From Streptomyces sp. CB02414 (lineage in GTDB: Bacteria; Actinomycetota; Actinomycetes; Streptomycetales; Streptomycetaceae), in contig NZ_LIPF01000003.1 in NCBI RefSeq assembly GCF_001905385.1, forward strand, positions 310,001 through 374,000: 64,000 bases of DNA. Direction: 5' to 3'. This document shows, piece after piece, positions 16,582 to 25,379 of this stretch. The notes beneath the pieces were generated by a model. It had not been told where the DNA came from, searched no databases, and saw only the letters and a list, made by a program, of their open reading frames with translations. The translations under genes and the position numbers were made by a program. Positions within the stretch are counted from its first letter, which is position 1, and the number at the start of each line of letters is the position of its first letter.

Positions 16582-18252
16582 CTACAGCGCCAGCCACACC
16601 GTCGTGTCGGGGCCCAGGCGGCCGTCCTCCAGCGGCGCGCTGCTCAGCAGCACCTCACCGGCCGGCCGGTCCACCGCCCGGCCGGAGAGGTTGGTGACGC
16701 AGCGCCAGCCGGGCGAGCGGTCGAACTGGAGCACCCCGTCCGGGACGTCGTCCGCCCAGGTCAGCGCCTCCCCGTCGAGCAGCTTGCGGCGCAGGCGCAG
16801 GGCCGTGCGGTACAGCTCCAGGGTCGAGCCCGCCACCCCGTCCTGCGCCTCGACGGCGTACGCCGCGAAGCCGGGCGGCTGCGGCAGCCACGCCCCGCCG
16901 GCGCCGAAGCCGTACGACGGGCCGTCCGTCGTCCACGGCAGCGGCACCCGGCACCCGTCGCGGCCCTTGCGGACGTGCCCGGTCTGCTCCCAGATCGGGT
17001 CCTGGAGCACCTCGGTGGGCAGGTCGGGTACCTCGGGCAGTCCCAGTTCCTCGCCCTGGTAGACGTACGCCGAGCCGGGCAGCGCCAGCATCAGCAGCGT
17101 CGCCGCGCGGGCCCGGCGCAGTCCGGCCGCCTCGTCGAGGGCCGGTGCCCGGCCGCCGGACAGCAGCCAGGCGTCGGTGTCGGTGTCCGGCGGCAGGACC
17201 AGGCGGGAGGCGTGGCGGACCACGTCGTGGTTGGAGAGCACCCAGGTCGCCGAGGCCCCGGCGGCGCGGGCGTCGGCCAGCGAGCCGGTGATGATCTCGC
17301 GCAGCTCGGCGGCGTCCCAGCCGCCCTGGAGGTACTCGAAGTTGAACGCCTGGCCCAGTTCGTCCGGCCGGGCGTACAGCGCGCGCCGGGCGCCCGGCAC
17401 CCAGGCCTCGGCGACCGCCGTCCGGGGCGGGGTGTAGGTGTCGAAGATCTTCCGCCAGTCGCGGTAGACCTCGTGGACGTCGTCGCGGTCGTAGAACGGG
17501 TGGGTGCCGGGGGCGAACTCCGTGAGGGCCGCCTCGCTGCTCAGCTCGGGGGCGCCGAGGTCGCGCAGCGGCTCGGCCAGGTCCTTGACCAGCGCGTGCG
17601 CCACGTCGACGCGGAAGCCGTCGACGCCCCGGTCGCACCAGAACTTCAGCGTGGTGCGGAAGTCGGCGCGGACCTGCTCGTTCTCCCAGTTCAGGTCGGG
17701 CTGCTGGGGCGCGAAGAGGTGGAGGTACCACTGTCCGTCCGGCACCCGTTTCCAGGCGCTGCCGCCGAAGACGGACTGCCAGTCGGTGGGCGGCAGTTCG
17801 CCCTGCTCGCCGCGTCCGTCGCGGAAGACGTAGCGGTCGCGGGCGGCCGAACCGGGGCCGGCCGCCAGGGCCTCGCGGAACCACGCGTGGCGGTGCGAGG
17901 TGTGGTTGGGGACCAGGTCGACGATCACCTTCAGGCCCAGGCGGTGGGCCTCGGCGGCCATGGCGTCGAAGTCGTCCAGGGTGCCGAGGCGCGGGTCGAC
18001 GTCGCGGTAGTCCTCGACGTCGTAGCCGCCGTCGGCCAGTTCGGAGGGGTAGAACGGGCTGAGCCACAGGGCGTCGACGCCCAGGGCGGCCAGGTGGGTG
18101 AGGCGCTGGGTGATGCCGCGCAGGTCACCGAGCCCGTCGCCGTCGGCGTCGGCGAAGCTGCGGGGGTAGACCTGGTAGATGACGGCCTGCCGCCACCAGT
18201 TGGGGTCCTTGGACGACAGGTCGGGCGTGCTGGCGGTGCTGCGTACGGACAC
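16582..18252 (-). CDS. GH13 alpha-glucosidase / oligo-1,6-glucosidase type
   Basis: A 556-aa cytoplasmic glycosyl hydrolase of family 13. The four conserved regions are visible: DLVPNHTSHRH, DGFRVDVAHALVKD with the nucleophile Asp, AVAEAWVPG with the acid Glu, and VLSNHDVVRH with the transition-state Asp. The early signatures VIYQVYPRSFADADGDGLGDLRG (in part: IYQVYPRSFAD) and LWLSPFYPS place it with alpha-glucosidases that act on short maltodextrins or isomaltose rather than with amylases. GTG 18252 has GAAGGAG about 5 nt upstream. No sugar ABC transporter or LacI gene is adjacent, unlike the usual agl or mal loci. Confidence 0.92.
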   Translation of the reverse strand: MSVRSTASTPDLSSKDPNWWRQAVIYQVYPRSFADADGDGLGDLRGITQRLTHLAALGVDALWLSPFYPSELADGGYDVEDYRDVDPRLGTLDDFDAMAAEAHRLGLKVIVDLVPNHTSHRHAWFREALAAGPGSAARDRYVFRDGRGEQGELPPTDWQSVFGGSAWKRVPDGQWYLHLFAPQQPDLNWENEQVRADFRTTLKFWCDRGVDGFRVDVAHALVKDLAEPLRDLGAPELSSEAALTEFAPGTHPFYDRDDVHEVYRDWRKIFDTYTPPRTAVAEAWVPGARRALYARPDELGQAFNFEYLQGGWDAAELREIITGSLADARAAGASATWVLSNHDVVRHASRLVLPPDTDTDAWLLSGGRAPALDEAAGLRRARAATLLMLALPGSAYVYQGEELGLPEVPDLPTEVLQDPIWEQTGHVRKGRDGCRVPLPWTTDGPSYGFGAGGAWLPQPPGFAAYAVEAQDGVAGSTLELYRTALRLRRKLLDGEALTWADDVPDGVLQFDRSPGWRCVTNLSGRAVDRPAGEVLLSSAPLEDGRLGPDTTVWLAL

Positions 18253-18342
18253 GCGGTCTCCTTCGCGGTGCGTGCGGGCGACACGAATAGATCTGTCCAC
18301 ATCACCCGAAAAGGGAACCCGTGCGCCCGCGACGCGCCGAGG

Positions 18343-19332
18343 CTACGAACCGGTGCGCTCGACCGTGCTCAGGTACAGCTCCACGTACCGGGCCACGTCC
18401 ACGTCCAGGCCGACGTCCACCAGCGGCTGTTCGCGCGTGGCCCCGTGGAGCTCGGCCTCGCCGACGCGGGCCCGGCGGTCGACGAGGGTCTGGCCGCGGG
18501 CCGGTCCGGGGGCCAGGCACACCTCGACGGGCAGCCGGTGCGTGGTCAGGCCCTCGGGGTCGATCACCGCGCAGACCGCGCCCGCGTCGCCGAGTCCGCC
18601 GCCGGGGTCCGTCTCGTCGGTGGCCGGGCCGCGGTGGGCGAGCAGCTCACCGGCGAGCCGGGTGCCGGGCTCGGTGCTCGCGCGCAGCCGGCGCACGTCG
18701 GGGCCCGGCACGATCACCCGCTGGAACACGTCAAGCCCGTACATCGTGACCGGCACCCCGGCACCGAGCAGGATCGCGGCGGCCTCCGGGTCGTGCCAGA
18801 CGTTGAACTCGGCGACCGGCGTCGCGTTGCCGGTGGCCACCGCGCCGCCCATGAAGACGATCCGCTCGATGTTGCGGGTGACCTCGGGGTGGGTGCGCAG
18901 CAGCAGCGCGATGTTGGTCGCCGGGGCGGTGGGGATCAGGGTGACCGGGCGCGGGGAGGCGAGGATCTCGCGGCGCAGCAGGGTCACGGCGTCCACGTCG
19001 ACGGGGGCGCGGGAGGGCGCGGGCAGGCCCAGGTCGCCCATGCCGTCGTGTCCGTGCACGTGCCGGGCGGTGCGCACCGCCTCGATCAGCGGCCGCTCGG
19101 CGCCCCGGGCGACGGGGACGTCCGGGGCGCCGGCCTGCTCCAGCACGGTCAGGGTGTTGCGCACGACCCCCGCCACGTCGGTGTTGCCGGCCACGCAGGT
19201 GACCGCGCGCAGGTCGAGCCCCGGGTGGCGGACCGCCAGCAGCAGGGCCAGGGCGTCGTCGACGCCGGTGTCGCAGTCGATGATCACCGGGATGGGGTGC
19301 AGCGGGGCGGACGGGGTCGTGGGGGTCGTCAC
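18343..19332 (-). CDS. Inosine-uridine-preferring nucleoside hydrolase
   Basis: A 329-aa hydrolase that splits the N-glycosidic bond of ribonucleosides. The calcium-binding N-terminal motif is intact (VIIDCDTGVDDALAL), with further family elements NTLTVLE, PTAPATNIALLL, IVFMGGAV, AEFNVWHDPEAA and a late conserved Asp region (LGDAGAVCAVIDPEG). GTG 19332 follows AGGAG at about 8 nt. It lies upstream of and on the same strand as the glucosidase, with a 90-nt gap; joint salvage of carbon sources is possible but unproven. Confidence 0.93.
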   Translation of the reverse strand: MTTPTTPSAPLHPIPVIIDCDTGVDDALALLLAVRHPGLDLRAVTCVAGNTDVAGVVRNTLTVLEQAGAPDVPVARGAERPLIEAVRTARHVHGHDGMGDLGLPAPSRAPVDVDAVTLLRREILASPRPVTLIPTAPATNIALLLRTHPEVTRNIERIVFMGGAVATGNATPVAEFNVWHDPEAAAILLGAGVPVTMYGLDVFQRVIVPGPDVRRLRASTEPGTRLAGELLAHRGPATDETDPGGGLGDAGAVCAVIDPEGLTTHRLPVEVCLAPGPARGQTLVDRRARVGEAELHGATREQPLVDVGLDVDVARYVELYLSTVERTGS

Positions 19333-19447
19333 GGCGGGGCTCCTAGGTCTGCGTGGGGGCGCCGGTGCGGTGACCCTACGGGGGCCGAGGGGCGCGACGG
19401 CAATCCGGTGCCGCGGGCCCGTCCGGCCGGGAGGACGAGCGTGCCGG

Positions 19448-20686
19448 TCAGGCGGCCCCCCGAGCGGGTTCCCACAGCTCGGGGCCGCGTGCCCGGACCC
19501 GGTCGGTGATCCGCCGCAGCAGCTCGGCGCCGGCCATCGCGCCGGGGCGGCGGCCGTCCCGCAGGCGTACGTCCGCCAGGTCGCCGCCCGCCGCCTCCCG
19601 GGCGCCGATCACCGCCCGGTACGGCACCTTGCGCGCCGCCCGGACCCGGGCGGCGAGGGTGCCGTGCTCCGGCCCGGCGACCTCGGCCCGCAGCCCGTGC
19701 TCGGCGGCCCGGCGCGCCAGGCCGTCGGCCCGCTCCCGCTGCTCCTGCCCGACGGGGAGCACGACCAGCTGCACGGGCGCCAGCCACGCGGGGAACGCCC
19801 CGCCGTGCACCTCGATGAGGTGAGCGACCACGCGCTCCACGCTGCCGATGACGCTGCGGTGCACCATGACCGGGCGGTGTTTCGCGCCGTCCGGGCCGGT
19901 GTAGCGCAGGCCGAAGCGCTCGGGCTGGTGGAAGTCGATCTGGACGGTCGACAGGGTGGACTCGCGCCCGGCGGCGTCCGCGATCTGCACGTCGATCTTG
20001 GGGCCGTAGAAGGCGGCCTCGCCCTCCACCGCCTCGTACGGCAGTCCGTCCAGCGCCTCCTGGAGCAGTGCGGTGGCCCGCCGCCACAGCTCCGGGTCGG
20101 CGACGTACTTCCCGCCGGGGCCGGGCAGGGAGAGACGGTAGCGGGCGGCCTCGATGCCGAGGTCGGCGTGGGCGCGGCGGATGAGACCGAGGGCGGCGCG
20201 GGCCTCGGCGGCGGCCTGGTCCGGGGCGCAGAAGACGTGCGCGTCGTTGAGGTGGATGGCCCGCACGCGGGTCAGGCCGCCGAGCACGCCGGACGGCTCG
20301 GAGCGGTACATGGCGCCGAGTTCGGCGATGCGCAGGGGCAGTTCGCGGTGGCTGCGGGTGCGGGAGCGGTAGACGAGCGCGTGGTGGGGGCACAGGCTCG
20401 GGCGGAGCACGACCTCCTGACCGCCCAGTTCCATCGGCGGGAACATGTCGTCGCGGTAGTGCTCCCAGTGGCCCGAGATCTCGTACAGTTCGCGTTTGCC
20501 GAGGACCGGCGAGTACACGTGCCGGTAGCCGGCCCGCAGTTCGGCCTCGCGGACGTACTCCTCCAGGGTGTGCCGCACGGTCGCCCCGTCGGGCAGCCAG
20601 TACGGCAGGCCCGCGCCCATCAGGGGATCGGTGTCGAACAGACCGAGCTCGCGGCCGAGCCGCCGGTGGTCGTGGTCGTGGTGCAC
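19448..20686 (-). CDS. thrS: Short threonine--tRNA ligase (second-copy type, catalytic core only)
   Basis: A 412-aa class II synthetase starting almost at the catalytic core: no TGS domain and no N2 editing domain, so about 240 residues shorter than housekeeping ThrRS. The core is complete: DPLMGAGLPYWLPDGATVRH (motif-1 region), motif 2 (GAMYRSEPSGVLGGLTRVRAI, in part MYRSEPSGVLGGLTRVR), zinc ligands Cys (RPSLCPHHALVY) and His residues (QIDFHQPERF), and motif 3 (HRSVIGSVERVVAHLIE). An anticodon-binding domain closes it. GTG 20686 is chosen because GAGGAG lies 6 nt upstream; GTG 20719 lacks one. A leader peptide with paired Thr codons and a strong hairpin precede it. Short ThrRS paralogues may serve as starvation-induced or drug-resistant copies. 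Confidence 0.92.
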   Translation of the reverse strand: MHHDHDHRRLGRELGLFDTDPLMGAGLPYWLPDGATVRHTLEEYVREAELRAGYRHVYSPVLGKRELYEISGHWEHYRDDMFPPMELGGQEVVLRPSLCPHHALVYRSRTRSHRELPLRIAELGAMYRSEPSGVLGGLTRVRAIHLNDAHVFCAPDQAAAEARAALGLIRRAHADLGIEAARYRLSLPGPGGKYVADPELWRRATALLQEALDGLPYEAVEGEAAFYGPKIDVQIADAAGRESTLSTVQIDFHQPERFGLRYTGPDGAKHRPVMVHRSVIGSVERVVAHLIEVHGGAFPAWLAPVQLVVLPVGQEQRERADGLARRAAEHGLRAEVAGPEHGTLAARVRAARKVPYRAVIGAREAAGGDLADVRLRDGRRPGAMAGAELLRRITDRVRARGPELWEPARGAA

Positions 20687-20724
20687 GGTGGTCTCCTCGG
20701 GGAGGGGGACGAGCACCACGCGAA

Positions 20725-20754
20725 GAAGCCCCGGGGCGCTCGCCCCGGGGCTTC
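20725..20754 (-). terminator. Attenuator-like hairpin upstream of thrS
   Basis: A perfect 14-bp inverted repeat (GAAGCCCCGGGGCG and its reverse complement) with a 2-nt spacer, or 13 bp with a 4-nt loop. It lies in the thrS leader, 38 nt before the start codon and 17 nt after the leader-peptide stop. It is strong enough to stop transcription, so thrS must be read through it. Confidence 0.7.
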
Positions 20755-20771
20755 GGACTTCTGGTCAGCAG

Positions 20772-20828
20772 TCAGCGCGCCGGGACACTTCCCGGCGTCG
20801 TCATCAGGAAAGGACGGGCGCGCTTCAT
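20772..20828 (-). CDS. Putative threonine leader peptide
   Basis: An 18-codon frame, MKRARPFLMTTPGSVPAR, starting at ATG 20828. Two adjacent ACG Thr codons are followed at once by an 8-bp hairpin (CGCCGGGA, 4-nt loop, TCCCGGCG). A TACCGT element (20836-20841 on the plus-strand scale) lies 7 nt upstream of the ATG and would give a leaderless mRNA. The order Thr-Thr codons, hairpin, stop codon, strong hairpin, thrS is that of ribosome-mediated attenuation. No ribosome site is visible, consistent with leaderless translation. The frame is too short to show codon bias, so the call rests on arrangement. Confidence 0.55.
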   Translation of the reverse strand: MKRARPFLMTTPGSVPAR

Positions 20829-20892
20829 GCACGGGACGGTACCGGGGGCCCGGCACGGGCGCGAGGGAATTTCCGCCGGCCCGGCCGCCCGG

Positions 20893-22053
20893 TCAGACCA
20901 CGATCGCCAGTTCGTGCGAGGCCGCGTTGAGCCGCCGGCCCCCGTCCTCGGTGCAGGTCACGACGTCCTCGATGCGTACGCCGAAGCGGCCCGGGAGGTA
21001 GATGCCGGGCTCGATGGAGAAGCACATGCCCGCCACGAGCCGCTGCTCCTCGCCCTCCACCAGGTAGGGCGGTTCGTGGGTGGTGACGCCGACGCCGTGG
21101 CCGGTGCGGTGGGCGAAGTGCTCGGCGTGGCCGGCCTCCTCGATCACCGCGCGGGCCGCCCGGTCGACGTCCTGGCAGGTCACCCCGGGCCGCACCGCGT
21201 CGAAGGCCGCCCGCTGGGCGCCGCGGACGACCTCGTGCACCCGGCGCTCCTCCTCGGTCGGGGCGCCGACGTGGACGGTGCGGGTGGTGTCGGAGCCGTA
21301 GCCGTTGCGCAGGCCGCCGAAGTCCAGGACGACCATGTCGCCGTCCTCGATGACCCGGTCGCCGGCCCGGTGGTGCGGGTCGGCGCCGCGCGGCCCGGAG
21401 CCGACCACCGTGAAGTCCACCCGGTGGTGGCCGTGCTCGCGCAGCAGCCGGGCCAGGTCGGCGGCCAGGTCGCGTTCCGGCCGTCCGCCGAAGCGCAGCC
21501 CGAGGACCTCCTCGTACGCCGCGTCGGCCGCCGCGGCCGCGTCCGCGAGCCGGGCCACCTCCTGCTCGTCCTTCACCGCGCGCAGCATCGGCAGTACGGC
21601 CGACAGCGGCCGGTACGTGGCCAGCGGCAGCTGCTCCTGGAGGCACAGCAGGTGCAGCGCCCAGGTCCCGTCGGACACGGCGTAGCGGCCGTGCGGGCGC
21701 AGCAGCCCGGCCGCCGCGCCGTGCGGGTTCTGGCCGTCCCACCACTCGAAGACCCGCAGCGCGCCGGCGCCGGGCGCCGCCTCCGCCCCGGGGCGTTCCA
21801 GCCCGGGGACGAGCAGCCGGGGCTGGGAGTCGGCGGTGAGGACGAGGAGGGTGAGGCGCTCGGTGGGTTCGGCGGGCCGGTAGCCGCACAGCCACACCAG
21901 GTCGGGGCCCGGGGTGACCAGCACACCGGCGAGCCCGAGGGTGGCGGCCTCGTACGCCGCCCGCTCCATGCGGGCCGCGTACTCCTGTTCCGTGAAGGCG
22001 GCGGCCGGTGCCGTGCCCTCCGTGACCTCGCTCGGATCGCCCGGGGCGGTCAT
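20893..22053 (-). CDS. M24-family metallopeptidase (Xaa-Pro aminopeptidase type)
   Basis: A 386-aa two-domain peptidase. Residues about 1-165 form a creatinase-type N-terminal domain (GVLVTPGPDLVWLCGYRP). The C-terminal pita-bread domain has the five metal ligands in order: VVLDFGG and SDTTRT (two Asp), HRTGHGVGVTTHEPP (His), FSIEPGIY (Glu) and RIEDVV (Glu). Family members remove residues N-terminal to proline. ATG 22053 lies 4 nt after the stop of the upstream lipoprotein gene, so the two form an operon. Confidence 0.92.
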   Translation of the reverse strand: MTAPGDPSEVTEGTAPAAAFTEQEYAARMERAAYEAATLGLAGVLVTPGPDLVWLCGYRPAEPTERLTLLVLTADSQPRLLVPGLERPGAEAAPGAGALRVFEWWDGQNPHGAAAGLLRPHGRYAVSDGTWALHLLCLQEQLPLATYRPLSAVLPMLRAVKDEQEVARLADAAAAADAAYEEVLGLRFGGRPERDLAADLARLLREHGHHRVDFTVVGSGPRGADPHHRAGDRVIEDGDMVVLDFGGLRNGYGSDTTRTVHVGAPTEEERRVHEVVRGAQRAAFDAVRPGVTCQDVDRAARAVIEEAGHAEHFAHRTGHGVGVTTHEPPYLVEGEEQRLVAGMCFSIEPGIYLPGRFGVRIEDVVTCTEDGGRRLNAASHELAIVV

Positions 22054-22057
22054 GGCG

Positions 22058-22558
22058 TCAGTAGCGCACGGCCCGGGCCACCACCGCGCGCACCTCGCCC
22101 GACAGGTCGTGGCTGCTGCGTGCGGTGGCGCGGGCGGACTCGCCGGCGGGGACGTCGGGGACGGTGACGACGACCGTGTCGCGCAGGCCGCCGCCGGGGT
22201 CGGTGAGGTTCACCTGCACCGCGAAGGACTTCGCCGAGTCGGCGGTGTTGCGGACGGTGACCTCCACGGTGGTGCGTCCGTCGGCGTCCGTCTCCGGTTC
22301 GCCCAGCCGCACGTCGGCCTTGACGTCGGCGCCCTCCTGGATCTCCGCCAGCCACCGCCCGGCCTCCGCGGTCGCCGACGCCACCGCGTCCGCGCCCTCG
22401 GAGGCCAGCGAGGAGGCGGCCGACGCGGCCCGGCTGGCCGCCGCGCTGCCCGCGTCCGAGGGCGCGTCGCCGTCGGAGCCGCCGGAGCAGCCGGCCAGTA
22501 CCGTGCCCGCCAGCACCACCGCGCCGACGGCGCCGAGCGCCCGGTGACAACCGGCCAT
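22058..22558 (-). CDS. Secreted lipoprotein, FxLYD-like domain
   Basis: A 166-aa lipoprotein. The signal peptide ends VLAGTVLAGCSGG with lipobox LAGC at about residues 20-23. An Ala/Ser-rich stretch follows, then an immunoglobulin-like domain (TTVEVTVRNTADSAKSFAVQV in part as VEVTVRNTADSA, VPAGESARATA) of the FxLYD/DUF4352 kind. ATG 22558 has GGAGG about 7 nt upstream. It shares a transcript with the M24 peptidase downstream. Function unknown. Confidence 0.78.
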   Translation of the reverse strand: MAGCHRALGAVGAVVLAGTVLAGCSGGSDGDAPSDAGSAAASRAASAASSLASEGADAVASATAEAGRWLAEIQEGADVKADVRLGEPETDADGRTTVEVTVRNTADSAKSFAVQVNLTDPGGGLRDTVVVTVPDVPAGESARATARSSHDLSGEVRAVVARAVRY

Positions 22559-22700
22559 GTGTCGCCTCCAGGGGCCTGGTGAGTACCCGCCCGCGTGCGC
22601 ACGCGGGTCTCCTTCAGTGAAGACCCGCGGACACCGCCGCGCACGCCGGCGCTGGGCCGGACGGGGGACGCCCGGTGCGTCCCCCGGTGAGCGGCGGGTG

Positions 22701-23072
22701 TCAGACGTGGCCCGGTCCGCCGCCGCCGAAGGACCCGCTCGACCCCGGCAGCCAGCGGCGGCGGTTCTGGTCGGTGCCCCGGCGGCTGCCGGAGTGGTGG
22801 AGCTCGTACGGCATGAGCCGGGGGCTGCCGTCCGGCGCAAGCGGGATCTCGTCGGGTTCCCGCATCTCCCGTTCCTCGTGGACGGGGCCGGTGGCGGGGA
22901 GCTTGCCGTGCTCGTCGGCGTGGGGGCGTTCGGGTTCGCGTTCCATGACCCTCAGGCCCATGCGTACGGCCCAGATCAGCGCGCCGGCGATCACCAGCCC
23001 GCCGATGAAGGCGATGGTCACGTTGAGCGCGTGCGAGGACGCGGCCAGCAGTTCATACGTTGCCGTACTCAT
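22701..23072 (-). CDS. DUF6479-like membrane protein
   Basis: A 123-aa protein with one membrane helix (VTIAFIGGLVIAGALIWAV, residues about 18-37) and a charged cytoplasmic tail of Pro/Glu/His, ending LMPYELHHSGSRRGTDQ, then a Gly/Ser-rich GSSGSFGGGGPGHV. The MxPYEL-G-S tail is typical of Streptomyces DUF6479 proteins. ATG 23072 has no ribosome site; a TACATA/TAATCA element just upstream suggests leaderless translation. Divergent from the beta-helix gene. Function unknown. Confidence 0.72.
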   Translation of the reverse strand: MSTATYELLAASSHALNVTIAFIGGLVIAGALIWAVRMGLRVMEREPERPHADEHGKLPATGPVHEEREMREPDEIPLAPDGSPRLMPYELHHSGSRRGTDQNRRRWLPGSSGSFGGGGPGHV

Positions 23073-23250
23073 GTTCTGATTATGTACCCCCAAATGAGAT
23101 AAAGCGCCAGGAATGTCCGAGTGGTGCCGTGGGGGTATTCCGGGGGGCCCGCCGTGATTGAGGACCGCCGCCGACTGGTACCCGGCCGCCGGCGCGGCGG
23201 CGTCGGAGCCGGAGGCGCCGTGCCGCGCCGCCGGCGGAAGGAGCGCCCGT

Positions 23251-24879
23251 ATGACCGCGCCATTGACGGCCGACGCCCACGAGTACGGCCTGGTCGGGGA
23301 CGGTACCGCCGACGACCGGCCGGCGTTGCAGAAACTGGTGGACGCGCTCGGCGACGCCACCGCCGCGGACGGCCTGCCGCGCACCGTCCGCGTGCCCGCC
23401 GGGCGGTACCTGATCCGGGACCGCCCGGTGCTCTGGCGCAGCGGTGTCTCGCTGATCGGCGCCGGCCGCGGCGCCACCTGCTTCGTCCTCGCCAACCCGG
23501 GCGCCCCCGCGCAGCCGGTGCCGCTGGCCTGGTTCACCACCGCCCAGCACGGCGCCGGGCCGGACCACCACATCGCCGACGTCACCTTCGCCCACTTCGA
23601 GATCGACGGCTCCGCGGTGGAGACGGAGGAGTACGAGGTGCTGGCCAAGGGGCTCGGCCTCCAGTACGTGCTGCGCGGGCGCTTCAGCGACCTGTACATC
23701 CACGACACGGCCGCCACCGGCTTCGGCTGCGACTTCCTCCAGGACACCGTCGTCGAGGGCGTGCTCGCCGAACGGTGCGGGCGGCAGGACCCCGGCGAGA
23801 AGATGGGCGGCGCGGGCATCGGCATCGGCGTCGGCGGCTGGGGGCCCGTCGAGCGGCTGGCAGTGACCGACTGCACGGCCAACGGCAACGGCACCAACGG
23901 CATCTTCCTCGAACTCCAGCAGGACCACTGGGCCCCGCCGCGCGGCATCCGCGTCACCGCCTGCCACACCGAGGGCAACCGCTACGGCATCTCCGACTGG
24001 GGCGCCGAGGGCCTGCTGGTCACCGGGTGCACGATGCTCGGCAACCACGTCGCCGGGTTCGACGTGTCGGCGCAGGGCACAACCAGCGTCGGCGGGCGCG
24101 GCGGCATCGTCACCGGGTGCCTGATCGACGGGAACGTGCGGGACGGGATCGCGCTCGGCAACACGCCGGGGCCGTACGCCTTCCACGGCAACCGGATCGG
24201 CGGCAACGGGCGGTACGGCTACTGGCAGCACAACCTGGCCGGCGGCGACCAGGAACCCGCCCACGACATCGTCCTGGAGTCCAACGACATCCACGACAAC
24301 GGCCTGGACGGCATCCGTATCGACGCCCCGCTGCACGAACCGGCGCTCCTCGGCAACCGCGTCCGCGGCAACGGCCGCCGCGCCGCCCCGGCGACGGAGG
24401 GCGGCGGCGAGGGCGTGACCTGCGGCCCGCTGTCCCTGACCGACCCGCACGCGGACTGGCTCCCCGACGGCCACCGCGGCAAGACCCTGACGGTGGGCGC
24501 CGGGAACGCGGAGGTCACCGCCATGGTCACCGGCAACACCGCGACCGAACTCACCCTCGCCCCGTGGCGCCCCGGCGCCCGGACCGCCTGGCCGTCCGAC
24601 GCCACCCCCGGGTCCGGCACCGCCTACCGCCTCCCGGACACCCCGTCGCCGCGCACCGGTCTCACCGCCGCCGCGGCCGTCACCCACCCGTACGTGCACG
24701 GCAACCGGTTCCGGGACGACGGGCACCCGCGCACCCAGACCCACGCCCTGTGGATCGCCCACGAGGCCACCTGGACCGCCGGCCGGGTCTCCGGCAACGA
24801 CTTCAGCGGCAACGCCTCGGCGGCCACCCGCTTCGACTCGGCCCCGAGCGGCGGACGCTGGCGGGACAACGACGGCTGA
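23251..24879 (+). CDS. Right-handed parallel beta-helix protein (pectate-lyase-3-like)
   Basis: A 542-aa protein. The N-terminus (EYGLVGDGTADDRPALQKLVDA) is the classic entry to a Pectate_lyase_3 beta-helix, followed by VPAGRYLI and SLIGAGRGAT. The middle repeats the rung pattern with Asn stacks (TDCTANGNGTNGIFLE, ACHTEGNRYGISDWG, GNRIGGNGRYGYW, SNDIHDNGLDGIRI). No signal peptide is present, which is odd for a polysaccharide-active enzyme and fits a cytoplasmic or phage-like role. ATG 23251 has GGAAGGAG 7 nt upstream. Substrate unknown. Confidence 0.85.
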   Translation: MTAPLTADAHEYGLVGDGTADDRPALQKLVDALGDATAADGLPRTVRVPAGRYLIRDRPVLWRSGVSLIGAGRGATCFVLANPGAPAQPVPLAWFTTAQHGAGPDHHIADVTFAHFEIDGSAVETEEYEVLAKGLGLQYVLRGRFSDLYIHDTAATGFGCDFLQDTVVEGVLAERCGRQDPGEKMGGAGIGIGVGGWGPVERLAVTDCTANGNGTNGIFLELQQDHWAPPRGIRVTACHTEGNRYGISDWGAEGLLVTGCTMLGNHVAGFDVSAQGTTSVGGRGGIVTGCLIDGNVRDGIALGNTPGPYAFHGNRIGGNGRYGYWQHNLAGGDQEPAHDIVLESNDIHDNGLDGIRIDAPLHEPALLGNRVRGNGRRAAPATEGGGEGVTCGPLSLTDPHADWLPDGHRGKTLTVGAGNAEVTAMVTGNTATELTLAPWRPGARTAWPSDATPGSGTAYRLPDTPSPRTGLTAAAAVTHPYVHGNRFRDDGHPRTQTHALWIAHEATWTAGRVSGNDFSGNASAATRFDSAPSGGRWRDNDG

Positions 24880-24913
24880 CGGATTCGGTGGCCGGGGAGC
24901 ACGGCCGTCCGGA

Positions 24914-25300
24914 TCAGCAGAACGTGCCCCTGATGGCGTCCAGGACCTGCGCGCTCTGCTCCCAGGTCACCCGGAACCGCTGGGCCGCCGCGTCCCGCAC
25001 TTCTTCCTCGGGCCGCCCCTGCCGGATGTCGACGCACAGCCAGCGGGCGTTCTCGACGGCCGCGTCCTCGTCGGCGGCGACGGTCGGGTTGAGGGCCGCC
25101 AGGTCGCTCAGCAGCAGCTCCCGCTGACCGGCCTCGGGCGACGGGATCACATGCCGCTCCCCGCCGCCGACCGTCCGGGACTCCACGCTCTGGGTGCCGT
25201 CCCCGTCGCCCTCGCCGCCGTACCCGCCGTACACCGCGGCCGTGACCACCCCGGCCACCGCCACCAGCCCCGCCACGGCGACCGCCGCCCGCTTCCCCAT
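24914..25300 (-). CDS. Secreted or anchored small helical protein (DUF732-like)
   Basis: A 128-aa protein: an N-terminal hydrophobic segment (AAVAVAGLVAVAGVVTAAVYG), an acidic Gly-rich linker, then a helical domain with two Cys residues about 40 residues apart (WLCVDIRQGRPEEEV and LDAIRGTFC). The Cys spacing and ending resemble DUF732 proteins, small exported helical proteins of actinobacteria. ATG 25300 follows GGGGGGA. No partner gene is evident. Confidence 0.68.
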   Translation of the reverse strand: MGKRAAVAVAGLVAVAGVVTAAVYGGYGGEGDGDGTQSVESRTVGGGERHVIPSPEAGQRELLLSDLAALNPTVAADEDAAVENARWLCVDIRQGRPEEEVRDAAAQRFRVTWEQSAQVLDAIRGTFC

Positions 25301-25379
25301 GCCGTCCCCCCTGCCCTGTGGATCGTCCGCCGAGAGACTACGCCGCCCCGCCACCACGCAGCCCGCCGCGATCGCCGCC

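Noticed and set aside
20687..20830. T-box riboswitch before thrS
   Set aside because: I see no T-box consensus or stem I pattern; the leader is short and fits peptide-based attenuation better.
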